A DNA stretch of 64,000 nt, taken from assembly GCF_006974125.1 (NCBI RefSeq), contig NZ_CP037858.1, positions 3,782,001 through 3,846,000 on the forward strand, in the 5' to 3' direction. A program made the translations under genes and the position numbers. Origin of the DNA: Stenotrophomonas maltophilia (lineage in GTDB: Bacteria > Pseudomonadota > Gammaproteobacteria > Xanthomonadales > Xanthomonadaceae). The notes under the pieces were generated by a model. It had not been told where the DNA came from. It saw only the letters and a program-made list of their open reading frames with translations, and searched no databases. Below are positions 8,255 through 16,446 of the stretch, piece after piece (the stretch's first letter is position 1; each line of letters opens with the position of its first letter).

Positions 8255-8331
8255 TGGTGCGCCCGGAGAGATTCGAACTCCCGACCGCCTGGTTCGTAGC
8301 CAGGTACTCTATCCAACTGAGCTACGGGCGC
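8255..8331 (-). tRNA. tRNA-Arg (anticodon ACG), copy 3 of the array
   Basis: A 77-nt gene including encoded CCA. Acceptor GCGCCCG pairs with CGGGCGC; the D arm, variable region and GTTCGAATC T-loop are all present. Anticodon loop CTACGAA between CCTGG and CCAGG reads ACG, for CGN arginine codons (A34 normally becomes inosine). It is the most promoter-distal of three copies. Confidence 0.97.
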
Positions 8332-8363
8332 CAATTACATAAACTTGTTGTGCTGACTGTGTA

Positions 8364-8440
8364 TGGTGCGCCCGGAGAGATTCGAACTCCCGACCGCCTG
8401 GTTCGTAGCCAGGTACTCTATCCAACTGAGCTACGGGCGC
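8364..8440 (-). tRNA. tRNA-Arg (anticodon ACG), copy 2 of the array
   Basis: Same 77-nt sequence as the neighbouring copies, with encoded CCA and anticodon ACG. It lies 32 bp from the distal copy and 69 bp from the proximal one. The spacers are unrelated in sequence, so the tandem array did not arise by a very recent duplication of a larger unit. Confidence 0.97.
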
Positions 8441-8509
8441 GCGGTACACAATCAATCTACTGCTTAATTTTACTTCATTTCCAGCGGCGGATGCTGGAAA
8501 CCTGTCGAG

Positions 8510-8586
8510 TGGTGCGCCCGGAGAGATTCGAACTCCCGACCGCCTGGTTCGTAGCCAGGTACTCTATCCAACTGAGCTACGGGCGC
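8510..8586 (-). tRNA. tRNA-Arg (anticodon ACG), promoter-proximal copy
   Basis: Identical 77-nt tRNA-Arg with encoded CCA. Its 5' end overlaps the last 10 bases, including the stop codon, of the upstream hydrolase gene on the same strand. A good promoter lies 17 bp upstream of it within that gene. Confidence 0.97.
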
Positions 8587-9503
8587 CCTGCGACAGGAGC
8601 GGAATTATGCGGATGTCGGCGCGCACCGTCAACAGTTTTGTGAAAATTTTCATCCAACTGAATGAAAAAGCTGTCAGCCACGGCGTCCGGGGCCTTCAGC
8701 CAGGCGAAGTGATCGGCGTGCGTACCCAATTCCTGCGCGGACAGCACGCGCAGCTGCGCGACCACATTCGGCAGTTTCGCCAGTAACGTCTGCATCGATC
8801 CGGTCGGTGCCAGCCAGTCATGTTCCATCAGCACAGCCTGCGCGCTGCCATGCACGCGCGCCATCTGCGTGTCGAGGTCTTCGTCCATGCCGGCGGCGGC
8901 GTAATGGTTGTTCAGGCCGACGCGCGCCCAGTCGGCGATCAGGCCACGTGCCTCGGTACCGCCGAAGCCAAGGCGTCGCCCATGCAGGACGCCCTGGCGT
9001 TGCGCGATCCACGGCAGGAAGCGGTAGACCAGCGGCAGCAGCCAACCCCGCGGTGGCGGGAAGCCGCGCCAGAAGGGTGAGCCACTGGCGGCCAGCCACA
9101 GCCGGTTGAAGTGCTGCGGATTGCGCCCGGCATGCACGCATGCCAGCTGTCCGCCGAGGCTGTGGCCGCCGATGATCCAGGGCAGGGCGCCAGCCTCGTC
9201 ATCCGCTGTGGCAAGGACCGCTTGGCTGGTCGGTAGATCCCGCTCGAGCACCTCGCGATAGCCCCAGTCCTGCGTGCGCGATGGCCGCAGTGAACTGCTG
9301 CCGTTGCCGCGCCACTCATGCAGGTAGACCGCCACGCCCTTCGCAGCCAGGGCCTGCGCCAGCGGAAGATAGTGGCGCGCAGCCACGCCCAGCGCGGGCA
9401 GCCACAGCAGGCGCGCAATGGGCTGTGCGGGCACGCAGGCGATCACTTCGTAGCGATGGCCGTCGATGCACTGCACGGCGAGGATGCGCGGTGTCAGGCT
9501 CAT
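8577..9503 (-). CDS. alpha/beta-hydrolase (YheT/lysophospholipase-like)
   Basis: A 308-residue cytoplasmic hydrolase, start ATG at 9503. Elements: LLWLPALGVAARHY (oxyanion region), LHEWRGNGSS, nucleophile elbow GGHSLGGQ, and a late HADHFAWL that carries the probable catalytic His. The family is the serine aminopeptidase S33/lysophospholipase-like group; substrate unknown. The start overlaps the thiD stop as ATGA, so it is translationally coupled to thiD. Its 3' end overlaps the first tRNA-Arg by 10 bp and contains the tRNA promoter, which limits how this end can change. Confidence 0.85.
   Translation of the reverse strand: MSLTPRILAVQCIDGHRYEVIACVPAQPIARLLWLPALGVAARHYLPLAQALAAKGVAVYLHEWRGNGSSSLRPSRTQDWGYREVLERDLPTSQAVLATADDEAGALPWIIGGHSLGGQLACVHAGRNPQHFNRLWLAASGSPFWRGFPPPRGWLLPLVYRFLPWIAQRQGVLHGRRLGFGGTEARGLIADWARVGLNNHYAAAGMDEDLDTQMARVHGSAQAVLMEHDWLAPTGSMQTLLAKLPNVVAQLRVLSAQELGTHADHFAWLKAPDAVADSFFIQLDENFHKTVDGARRHPHNSAPVAGRP
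8604..8632 (-). promoter_or_regulatory. sigma70 promoter of the tRNA-Arg cluster
   Basis: On the minus strand, TTGACG (8627-8632) and CATAAT (8604-8609) are separated by 17 bp and followed by a GC-rich stretch before the first tRNA, as usual for stable-RNA promoters. It lies entirely inside the 3' end of the hydrolase CDS. Confidence 0.8.
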
Positions 9504-10309
9504 GCGTGCGGAGCCGCGCCAAAATGGTCGAGCACCAGTACTTCGCTGCGGCCCGGCGCATAGCCTTGCTGCAGCCCACGTGCAACGTAGTCGATGCCGG
9601 CTTCGCAGGCATTGGCCAGGCTCAGGCCGTTGCACAGCTGCGCAGCAATGGCCGAAGCCAACGTGCAGCCGGTACCGTGCGCATCCAGTGGCAGGCGCGC
9701 ATGGATGAATTCTTCGCTGCTGACGCCGTCGAAATAGCGGTCGATCACGCGATTGCCTTCCTGCAGGTGGCCGCCTTTCAGCAGCACTGCGCCAGCACCG
9801 AGGTCGAGCAGGGCCGAAGCGGCCTGTTCTGCGTCTTCGCCGTTGCTGATCTTCCGGCCGACCAGCAGTTCTGCTTCCGGCGTATTGGGGGTGATCAGCG
9901 TGGCCAGCGGGATCAGGCGCTCACGCATGGCCTGCAATGCGCTGTCTTCCAGCAGGCGTGCGCCGCTGGTGGCGACCATCACCGGGTCCAGCACCACGTG
10001 GGGCGGACGATGCTTCTCCAGTGCGTCGGCGACGGCGTTGATCACTTCGGCGTTGGCCAGCATGCCGAGCTTCACCGCGTGGATGTCGAAGTCGTCGAAG
10101 CAGGCGTCCAGCTGTGCACGCAGGAAGTCGATCGGTGGCACATGCACGGCGGTCACGCCGCGGGTGTTCTGTGCGGTCAGCGCGGCGATCGCCGAAAGAC
10201 CATGCACGCGATGCGCGGCGAAGGCCTTCAGGTCGGCCTGGATGCCGGCGCCGCCACCGGAGTCGGAGCCGGCGATGGTAAGGACGGAGACGGGAGTGGT
10301 CGGGCTCAT
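9500..10309 (-). CDS. thiD: hydroxymethylpyrimidine/phosphomethylpyrimidine kinase
   Basis: A 269-residue ThiD, which phosphorylates HMP and HMP-phosphate in thiamine synthesis. The start ATG at 10309 gives the family N-terminus [22 protein letters not shown]. Further motifs: [43 protein letters not shown] and the anion-hole [14 protein letters not shown] near the C-terminus. No TPP riboswitch or other thi genes are nearby. The stop overlaps the start of the downstream hydrolase. Confidence 0.96.
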   Translation of the reverse strand: MSPTTPVSVLTIAGSDSGGGAGIQADLKAFAAHRVHGLSAIAALTAQNTRGVTAVHVPPIDFLRAQLDACFDDFDIHAVKLGMLANAEVINAVADALEKHRPPHVVLDPVMVATSGARLLEDSALQAMRERLIPLATLITPNTPEAELLVGRKISNGEDAEQAASALLDLGAGAVLLKGGHLQEGNRVIDRYFDGVSSEEFIHARLPLDAHGTGCTLASAIAAQLCNGLSLANACEAGIDYVARGLQQGYAPGRSEVLVLDHFGAAPHA

Positions 10310-10341
10310 CGGTTGATTGTGCCGTGGTCCAGCAGGGGAAG

Positions 10342-10364
10342 GTAGATCCACGCCATGCGTGGAT
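10342..10364 (+). repeat. single SMAG unit
   Basis: GTAGATCCACGCCATGCGTGGAT-type unit: GTAG head, ATCCACG/CGTGGAT stem. It sits between thiD and the membrane protein gene. Confidence 0.85.
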
Positions 10365-10373
10365 GCCTTTGAT

Positions 10374-11042
10374 TCAATGCCGCCAACGTGCCCATTGCTG
10401 GTACAGCACATAGCCCAGCCCGGTCAGGCCGGTCAGCAGGGCAGGGGCGAGCAGGGCGTCGTACTGCCAGCGTACGAACAGCCAGGCGCCGATGATGCCT
10501 CCAGCGAGGAAGCCGCTGATGATCAGGCCGCTGAGGGTCAGGCGTCGTACCTGCAGCGGCAACCCGCGCAGCAGGTGACCGAGGCCGATGCCCAGGTCGG
10601 TGAACATGCCGCTGAGGTGGGTGGTGCGCACCACCGCGCCACTGAAGGTGGTGGCCATCGCGTTCTGCAGGCCGCAGGCCATGGCGGCCGCCAGTGCGCC
10701 CCAGATCTGGTGTTGTTCAAAGAGCGGAATGGCGATCAGCAGCAGCGCCGATTCCAGTGCCAGTGCCACGCCGTAGCGCCGGCCCAGTTGCAGGGCGCTG
10801 TCCTGGATCAACAGGCCGCTGAGCATCGCGCCCAGCGAGAACGCGATCAGCAGCCCCCACAGGTGCCCGACGGCGCGCCAGTCCCCCTGTGCCAGTGCCA
10901 TGCCGAGCTGGCTGGTGCTGCCGGTCATGTGGCTGACCGCCTGGTGCTCGAAACCGAGGAAGCCGACCACGTTGACCATGCCGGCCACGCACGAGAGCGC
11001 GACCGCGCCAATCCAGACCCAGGTGGGCAGGCGTATTCCCAT
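10374..11042 (-). CDS. YoaK (DUF1275) family membrane protein
   Basis: A 222-residue inner-membrane protein with about six hydrophobic segments. The N-terminal motif FLGFEHQAVSHMTGSTSQLG and the middle GLQNAMATTFSGAVVRTTHLSG are typical of YoaK/DUF1275 proteins, whose function is not established. It starts 11 bp after the stop of the preceding lipoprotein gene on the same strand, so it is likely the last gene of a phoH-lipoprotein-yoaK operon. Confidence 0.85.
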   Translation of the reverse strand: MGIRLPTWVWIGAVALSCVAGMVNVVGFLGFEHQAVSHMTGSTSQLGMALAQGDWRAVGHLWGLLIAFSLGAMLSGLLIQDSALQLGRRYGVALALESALLLIAIPLFEQHQIWGALAAAMACGLQNAMATTFSGAVVRTTHLSGMFTDLGIGLGHLLRGLPLQVRRLTLSGLIISGFLAGGIIGAWLFVRWQYDALLAPALLTGLTGLGYVLYQQWARWRH

Positions 11043-11053
11043 CGACGGGGCCC

Positions 11054-11560
11054 TCAGGGCCCGCCGAAGCCGCCGTTGAACTGCAGCTCGCTGAAGGTGT
11101 TGCTGGCCGGATCGAACACTGCGCCCCAGAACTGCGTACCGCCGTCGCAGACGCGGATTGCTTCCCGTGCCGGATTGATGCCGCTGTCGTCGGGCAGGTG
11201 GAAGGCGTTGACGTAGATCAGCCGCTTGCCGGCGCTTTCGATGCCGACGTACTGGCGGTCGAAGTCCAGCACCTTCGGCACTTGCGCTTCAAGCGATGAC
11301 AGCTGGGCTTCCAATTGATCGATCTGCTGCCGGCTGGGCGCCCAGTAGCCGCTGACCCGCCCGGCCTCGCGGCCGGGACTGGGTCGCGAACAGGTGTCGA
11401 GCACCTGCGCGGCGATGATCGGGCGGGTGACCACCCAGGACTGGCCGGTGCGCTCGGCGGTCGGCACGCTGGCCGGGCCGCGCGTAGTGGTGCAGGCGCC
11501 CAGGGTGGCTGCGAGGGCGATCGCAGCCGTGGGCAGCAGCAGGCGGGTGCAGCGGTTCAC
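11054..11560 (-). CDS. uncharacterised lipoprotein
   Basis: A 168-residue predicted lipoprotein: signal peptide MNRCTRLLLPTAAIALAATL and lipobox LGAC with Cys23. The start is GTG at 11560, with GGAGG at proper spacing on the minus strand. The middle (RQQIDQLEAQLSSLEAQV) could form a short coiled coil; the C-terminal half is conserved-looking (YVNAFHLPDDSG, VCDGGTQFWGAVFDP). No function recognised. It overlaps the phoH stop by 4 bp (GTGA), so it is coupled to phoH, and is followed closely by the YoaK-family gene. Confidence 0.75.
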   Translation of the reverse strand: MNRCTRLLLPTAAIALAATLGACTTTRGPASVPTAERTGQSWVVTRPIIAAQVLDTCSRPSPGREAGRVSGYWAPSRQQIDQLEAQLSSLEAQVPKVLDFDRQYVGIESAGKRLIYVNAFHLPDDSGINPAREAIRVCDGGTQFWGAVFDPASNTFSELQFNGGFGGP

Positions 11561-12957
11561 AACACCTCCGAAGCGTAATCGGCCAGGCGCGAACGCTCGC
11601 CCCGGCGCAGGGTGATGTGTGCACTATGCGGCCAGTTCTTGAAGCGATCCACCGCGTAGGTCAGGCCCGAAGTGGTTTCGGTCAGGTACGGGGTGTCGAT
11701 CTGCTCGACGTTGCCCAGGCAGACGATCTTGGTGCCGGGACCGGCACGGGTGATCAGCGTCTTCATCTGCTTCGGGGTGAGGTTCTGCGCCTCGTCCAGG
11801 ATCAGGTAGCGCGACAGGAAGGTGCGGCCGCGCATGAAGTTCATCGAGCGGATCTTGATGCGGCTGGCGAGCAGGTCGTTGGTGGCCTGGCGGCCCCAGG
11901 TGCCGCCTTCCTGGTTGTGCGTGAGCACTTCCAGGTTGTCGGTCAGCGCGCCCATCCACGGCGTCATCTTCTCCTCCTCGGTGCCTGGCAGGAAACCGAT
12001 GTCTTCGCCGACGCTGACCGTGGCGCGGGTCATGATGATCTCGCGGTAGCGCTGCTGGTCCATCGTCTGCGCCAGGCCGGCGGCCAGCGCCAGCAGGGTC
12101 TTGCCGGTACCGGCGGTACCCAGCAGGGTGACGAAGTCGATTTCCGGGTCCATCAGTGCGTTGAGCGCGAAGTTCTGCTCGCGGTTGCGCGCGCTGATGC
12201 CCCACACGGCGTGGCTGCCATGGCGGAAATCATCGACCAGCGACAGCACCACCTTGCCGTCGCCGACCACGCGGCTGACACGCAGTTCGACTTCGTCTTC
12301 GCCGGGCAGGTAGACGTACTGGTTCGGGTACCACTCCTCGCCATCCTGCGCCTGGATTTCGTAATGCGTGCGGCCCTTGTCGCTCCAACTGCGCAGGTCG
12401 TCGCCGTGACGCTTCCAGAAGTCTTCCGGCAGCTCGGTGGCGCCGGTGTAGAGCAGGCTGAAATCGTCCAGCGCGCGGTCGTTCTCGTAGTCCTCGGACA
12501 CGATGCCGGCGATGGCGGCCTTGATCCGCAGGTTGATGTCCTTGGAAACGAACACCACCGGCAGGTCCGGGGTTTCTTCCTTCAGCGCGAGGATCGCGCC
12601 GAGGATGGCATTGTCGGGAATGACCTTGCCAAAGCTCTTGCCCGCGTCGAAATGGCTGGTCTGGAAGCGCAGCTTGCCCGCGCTCTGCTTGCCGCGCAGC
12701 TGCAGGCCATTGGGGCGCTGCAGCGGAATGCCGTCGGCCAGGTTGTCCAGGCCGGATTCCTGCACCAGCTCATTGAGGAAGCGGCTCACCTGGCGGGCGT
12801 TGCGGCTCGCCTCGGAGGTGCCCTTCTTGCCGTTGTCCAGCTCCTCGATCACCTGCATGGGCAGGTAGACGTCGTGTTCCTCGAATTTGAACAGCGCGGT
12901 GGGATCGTGCATCAGCACATTGGTATCCAGCACGTAGATGCGCTTGCCTCGGGTCAT
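11557..12957 (-). CDS. PIN-PhoH fusion ATPase (PhoH2/YlaK type)
   Basis: A 466-residue protein with an N-terminal PIN nuclease domain (RIYVLDTNVLMHDP at about residues 5-18, later acidic residues in IPDNAILGAI and VFVSKDINLR) joined to a PhoH P-loop ATPase (LGTAGTGKTLLALAAGL, Walker B YLILDEAQNLTPKQMK). PhoH2 proteins of this layout are RNA helicases/RNases in studied cases. Start ATG at 12957 places the PIN motif at the N-terminus. It is followed by a coupled lipoprotein gene and preceded by bcp 84 bp upstream. Target RNAs are unknown. Confidence 0.93.
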   Translation of the reverse strand: MTRGKRIYVLDTNVLMHDPTALFKFEEHDVYLPMQVIEELDNGKKGTSEASRNARQVSRFLNELVQESGLDNLADGIPLQRPNGLQLRGKQSAGKLRFQTSHFDAGKSFGKVIPDNAILGAILALKEETPDLPVVFVSKDINLRIKAAIAGIVSEDYENDRALDDFSLLYTGATELPEDFWKRHGDDLRSWSDKGRTHYEIQAQDGEEWYPNQYVYLPGEDEVELRVSRVVGDGKVVLSLVDDFRHGSHAVWGISARNREQNFALNALMDPEIDFVTLLGTAGTGKTLLALAAGLAQTMDQQRYREIIMTRATVSVGEDIGFLPGTEEEKMTPWMGALTDNLEVLTHNQEGGTWGRQATNDLLASRIKIRSMNFMRGRTFLSRYLILDEAQNLTPKQMKTLITRAGPGTKIVCLGNVEQIDTPYLTETTSGLTYAVDRFKNWPHSAHITLRRGERSRLADYASEVL

Positions 12958-13041
12958 CGTCGATTCCTGGTTACGGACAGGGAAAAACCACCACGGCCTG
13001 CTGCAGGGCAGGGTGATGGCAGACACAGTAGGCAGTGGGAC

Positions 13042-13521
13042 TCACTTGGACTGGGAGGCCTTCAGTTCGGCGAGAACGGCATCGGCATGGCCGGCAACCT
13101 TGACCTTGCGCCAGGACTGCACGATGCGGCTGTCGGGGGAAATCAGGAAGGTGCTGCGTTCGATGCCACGTACCTGCTTGCCGTACATGTTCTTCATCTT
13201 GATCACGTCGAAGGCGGTGCACAGCGCTTCGTCGCCATCGCTGACCAGCGGGAAGCTGAAGCCCTGCTTGGCACAGAAGTTGTCGTGCGACTTCACCGAG
13301 TCGCGAGAGACGCCGAGCACGACCGCACCAGCCTTCTTGAACTTCGGAAGCAGGGCGTTGAAGTCGATGCCTTCGGTGGTACAGCCTGGGGTGCTGTCCT
13401 TGGGATAGAAGTACAGCACCAGCCACTGGCCGGCATAGTTGCCGAGGGTGGCCTGGTCGCCACCGGACAGTGCCAGCGGCAGGGAGAGGGTGGTGCTGTC
13501 CAGGGTATCGCCGTTGTTCAT
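13042..13521 (-). CDS. bcp: thiol peroxidase Bcp (peroxiredoxin Q)
   Basis: A 159-residue peroxiredoxin that reduces peroxides using thioredoxin or related donors. The peroxidatic site is PGCTTE with Cys47. The usual resolving Cys five residues later is absent (Ile52); instead Cys83 is available. The 36-residue spacing equals the Cys48/Cys84 pair described for Xanthomonas Bcp. Start ATG at 13521 is preferred over an upstream in-frame one because it matches family length and has AAGGA upstream. The order gcvR-bcp next to dapA-bamC is also found in Escherichia coli. Confidence 0.93.
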   Translation of the reverse strand: MNNGDTLDSTTLSLPLALSGGDQATLGNYAGQWLVLYFYPKDSTPGCTTEGIDFNALLPKFKKAGAVVLGVSRDSVKSHDNFCAKQGFSFPLVSDGDEALCTAFDVIKMKNMYGKQVRGIERSTFLISPDSRIVQSWRKVKVAGHADAVLAELKASQSK

Positions 13522-13612
13522 GAGGTCCTTCTGTCGAGCCTGGGGTGTTTCTACGACAATTGCATGAAACGCCACGCGCCCGTGAGAGGCGCGCGAAAAT
13601 CCGCACGTCCGA

Positions 13613-14173
13613 TCAGAATTTCATCGGGTCCATGATCGCGTCCAGGTTCAGGTGGTCGCAGAACTCGAGGAAATCGTCGCGCAGCGCGGCGATGTGCATG
13701 TTGGCCGGCACGCCGATGGTGACCTGCGCGCTGAACATCTCCGCACCGGTCTGCATGGCGCGGTAGCGCGTGCTCTGCAGGTTCTCGATGGTGATGCCCT
13801 GGCGGTCGAAGAAATCGGCCAGCTGGAACAGGATGCCCGGCTTGTCGGCGGCGATCACCTCGACGATGTACGGCAGCAGGTTGGACTGCGCCTGCTTGGC
13901 GGCGGTGCGGTACCAGACCAGCTTCAGGCCTTCCTCGCGCTCGAGCCGGGTCAGCATCGCTTCCAGCTTGGCCACCGAGTCCCATGAGCCGGTGGCCAGG
14001 GCGGTGACCGAGACATCGCGACCGACCGTGGCCAGGCGTGCGTCCACCAGATTGCAGCCGCTGTCGGCAATGCGGCGGGTGACGGACAGCAGGGGGGACT
14101 CCGGATGCGTCGTATAGGCGTTGATCAGGAGGTGGTTTTCGCTCGGCGCGGGGCGCGGGGTGGTGTCGGTCAA
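13613..14173 (-). CDS. gcvR: ACT-domain regulator, GcvR-like
   Basis: About 186 residues with two ACT domains (HLLINAYTTHPESPLLSVTR... and YIVEVIAADKPGILFQLADFF), the layout of GcvR, which in E. coli modulates GcvA control of the glycine cleavage system. The family-like N-terminus (TDTTPRPAPSENHLL) begins at a TTG at 14173 with GGAA upstream; an in-frame ATG exists at 14275 but adds unrelated residues, so the start is uncertain. It is divergent from dapA, with a 164-bp gap, as in E. coli. Whether it acts on gcv genes here is inference. Confidence 0.8.
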   Translation of the reverse strand: MTDTTPRPAPSENHLLINAYTTHPESPLLSVTRRIADSGCNLVDARLATVGRDVSVTALATGSWDSVAKLEAMLTRLEREEGLKLVWYRTAAKQAQSNLLPYIVEVIAADKPGILFQLADFFDRQGITIENLQSTRYRAMQTGAEMFSAQVTIGVPANMHIAALRDDFLEFCDHLNLDAIMDPMKF

Positions 14174-14337
14174 GGCGATTCCGGGTAATGCATGCGTTAG
14201 TCTGAATGCCCGCCAGAGGCGGGGATCCACCGGTGTCCAGCATACTTGCCCGTGCTTTCGCGCCGCAAGTAACATTCAGGTCGCCCCCGGCCTTTCGTGG
14301 CGGGCGTTTTCCCTTTCCAGCCAAGAGCAGCACGTCC

Positions 14338-15231
14338 TTGTCCCTTTCCGGCCTCATCACCGCGCTGGCGACCCCGTTCCGGGCCGACGGCGCCCTCGAT
14401 CCCGACGGTTGGCAGCGCCTGCTGCACCTGCAACTGGAAGGTCGCGTCCATGGCGTTGTCGTTGCCGGCTCGACCGGCGAGGCGGCAACGCTCACCGATG
14501 CCGAGTACGACCTGCTGCTCGCCAGCGCGGTCGAGCGCATCGGCGGCCGCATCCCGGTCATGGCCGGTACCGGCCTGTCGGGCACCGCCAAGACCATCGA
14601 ACAGACCCGCCGTGCCGCCGCGCTCGGCGCCAGCCATGCGCTGGTGGTCACCCCGCCTTACGTGCGGCCGACCCAGGCTGGCCTGATCGCGCACTACCGC
14701 GCGGTCGCCGACCAGGGCGGGCTGCCTGTCGTGCTGTACAACGTGCCAGGCCGCACCGGTTGCGACATGCAGCCGGAGACCGTGGCCGAGCTGGCCAGCC
14801 ATCCCAACATCGTCGGCATCAAGGAGGCGGTGGGCGACACCGGCCGGGTGCAGGCGCTGCTGGCCCTGCGCAGCCCGCAGTTCGCCGTGCTCAGCGGCGA
14901 CGACGGCACGGCGGCACGGTCGATCCAGGCCGGCGTCGATGGTCTGATCTCGGTCGGATCCAATGTGCTTCCGGGCGCTTACCGCCGGATGTGTGAGCTG
15001 GCCGCCGCCCACGACCATGAAGCCACCGGGTCCTGGGACGCGCGCCTGCAGCCGTTCCATGACTTCTGCGGTGTCGAGCCGAACCCGATTCCGGTCAAGG
15101 CGCTGCTGCGCCGCATCGGCATCGGCCACGACCTGCGCCTGCCGCTGCTGCCGCTGTCGGCGCCGCACCATGCGGCCGCCGACCATCTTGCCGGCGACAT
15201 CGCCGCCCTCGAAGCCCTTTCCAGCCACTGA
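14338..15231 (+). CDS. dapA: 4-hydroxy-tetrahydrodipicolinate synthase
   Basis: A 297-residue DapA, the first enzyme of the lysine/diaminopimelate branch (pyruvate plus aspartate semialdehyde). Catalytic residues are visible: Thr46 in [10 protein letters not shown], Tyr134 in LYNVPGRTG with Arg139, and the Schiff-base Lys162 in GIKEAVGD. No ATG lies near the family N-terminus; TTG at 14338 ([14 protein letters not shown]) gives the standard length. The frame is open upstream to 14206, but those residues are not family-like. bamC follows by 32 bp. Confidence 0.94.
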   Translation: MSLSGLITALATPFRADGALDPDGWQRLLHLQLEGRVHGVVVAGSTGEAATLTDAEYDLLLASAVERIGGRIPVMAGTGLSGTAKTIEQTRRAAALGASHALVVTPPYVRPTQAGLIAHYRAVADQGGLPVVLYNVPGRTGCDMQPETVAELASHPNIVGIKEAVGDTGRVQALLALRSPQFAVLSGDDGTAARSIQAGVDGLISVGSNVLPGAYRRMCELAAAHDHEATGSWDARLQPFHDFCGVEPNPIPVKALLRRIGIGHDLRLPLLPLSAPHHAAADHLAGDIAALEALSSH

Positions 15232-15263
15232 CCTTTCGTCTTGGTCTGACCCAGGAGATTCAC

Positions 15264-15779
15264 ATGCGTCAATCCGTTTCCACTGTCCGCGTGCTGTCCT
15301 ACGCCCTGCTTGCTGTAGCTGTTGCGGCCGGCACCACCGGTTGCTTCAAGCGTGGCGTCAAGGGCGACTACGCCCTGGCCCCGGAAATGCGCCCGCTGGA
15401 AGTGCCGCCGGACCTGAACCTGCCGGCCACCACCGGTGACAACAAGGTGCCGGCGCTGGTTTCGGCCACCAAGCCGGCAGCACCGGCAGCCGCGGCTCCG
15501 GCCGTTGGCAACACCGGTTTCACCATTGCCGGCGGCAAGGATGAAGCCTTCGCCAAGGTCGGTACCGCGCTGGAAGGCGTGGAGGGCGTGACCATCGCCA
15601 GCCGCGCCCAGCTGCTCGGTTCGTACGACGTGGCCTACGAAGGCAGCAACTTCCTGGTCCGCGTGGTGGCCGTCGATGCTGGCGCCTACATCTCCGCGGT
15701 CGACCCGCGTGGCCTGCCGGCCACCGCCGAAGCGCCGGTGAAGCTGATCGCCGCGCTGAAGGCGAAGCTGGCCCAGTAA
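15264..15779 (+). CDS. bamC: BamC-like lipoprotein
   Basis: A 171-residue lipoprotein with lipobox TTGC (Cys27). The motif GDYALAPEMRPLEVPPDLNLP just after the anchor matches the conserved unstructured N-terminal region of BamC/NlpB that contacts BamD. A single C-terminal domain follows (TIAGGKDEAFAKVGTAL to the end), so it is about half of E. coli BamC, as in other xanthomonads. Position directly after dapA is the same as in E. coli. Role: accessory part of the outer-membrane beta-barrel assembly complex, by homology. Confidence 0.82.
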   Translation: MRQSVSTVRVLSYALLAVAVAAGTTGCFKRGVKGDYALAPEMRPLEVPPDLNLPATTGDNKVPALVSATKPAAPAAAAPAVGNTGFTIAGGKDEAFAKVGTALEGVEGVTIASRAQLLGSYDVAYEGSNFLVRVVAVDAGAYISAVDPRGLPATAEAPVKLIAALKAKLAQ

Positions 15780-15821
15780 GGCCGGTCGGGTGGGCGTGGG
15801 CCCAGGCCCGCACCTGCCCGG

Positions 15822-15873
15822 GTAGAGGCCGACCTTGGTCGGCACTTCTGTGCCAACCAAGGTTGGCACCTAC
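15822..15873. repeat. SMAG repeat dimer (inverted pair)
   Basis: 15822-15844 (GTAGAGGCCGACC...GGTCGGC) faces 15850-15873 (GTGCCAACC...GGTTGGCAC followed by CTAC on plus). The two units have related but not identical stems. Confidence 0.82.
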
Positions 15874-15882
15874 CGAGAACAG

Positions 15883-15907
15883 AAAAGGGCGCCATGGGCG
15901 CCCTTTT
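15883..15907. terminator. bidirectional intrinsic terminator
   Basis: AAAAGGGCGCC and GGCGCCCTTTT form an 11-bp stem with an ATG loop, giving a T run on both strands. It separates the convergent bamC and fdxA genes. Confidence 0.9.
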
Positions 15908-15929
15908 CCGTTGTCGCAGCGGGCGCTTC

Positions 15930-16253
15930 TCAGCGCTCCAGCAGCTTCAGCTTGTCCGGCTTGCCATCCCACTCGCCGGCGTCGGCGGGCGGGTCCTTGC
16001 GCACGGTCAGCACCGGCCACTCCTTCGCCAGTTCGGCGTTGAGCGCGACGAAGCCTTCCTGGCCGGCGGGGACATCGTCCTCCGGGAAGATCGCATTGAC
16101 CGGGCACTCCGGCTCGCAGAGGGTGCAGTCGATGCACTCATCCGGGTCGATCACCAGGAAGTTCGGGCCTTCGTGGAAGCAATCCACGGGGCATACTTCC
16201 ACGCAATCGGTGTGTTTGCACTTGATGCAGTTTTCGGTGACGACAAAGGGCAT
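15930..16253 (-). CDS. fdxA: seven-iron ferredoxin FdxA
   Basis: A 107-residue ferredoxin of the Azotobacter FdI type with one [3Fe-4S] and one [4Fe-4S] cluster. The cysteine pattern is [19 protein letters not shown] and then [15 protein letters not shown], followed by the usual acidic C-terminal extension ending DKLKLLER. It acts as a low-potential electron carrier in the cytoplasm; partner unknown. It stands alone, convergent to bamC and divergent from the sugar porter. Confidence 0.96.
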   Translation of the reverse strand: MPFVVTENCIKCKHTDCVEVCPVDCFHEGPNFLVIDPDECIDCTLCEPECPVNAIFPEDDVPAGQEGFVALNAELAKEWPVLTVRKDPPADAGEWDGKPDKLKLLER

Positions 16254-16446
16254 GGGCTGGGGGTGGATCGATTCCTGAACCCGCCAATTCTAGAACAGGT
16301 TGGCCTCCGGTGTCGGCGCAGAGCGGAAATCGGGCGTCTGGCAGGCGCGGCCGTGGCGGTCATTGGCGGCAGGGCAGGGCCTGTGCGACGCTGCGGGGCG
16401 ATCGGTCACCCGCCGTGGCCGGACTCCCTTCCCAGCAGGATCGTCC

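Noticed and set aside
9960..10330. TPP riboswitch or thi operon around thiD
   Set aside because: No thi-box sequence upstream of thiD and no other thiamine genes nearby.
11617..13635. Long open frames on the strand opposite to real genes, such as here over phoH and bcp, at 49815-51851 over htpG, 40308-42206 over sdhA and 31392-32954 over edd
   Set aside because: They mirror GC-rich codon bias of recognised genes, have low-complexity His/Gln/Arg/Ala-rich products and no family motifs or ribosome sites.
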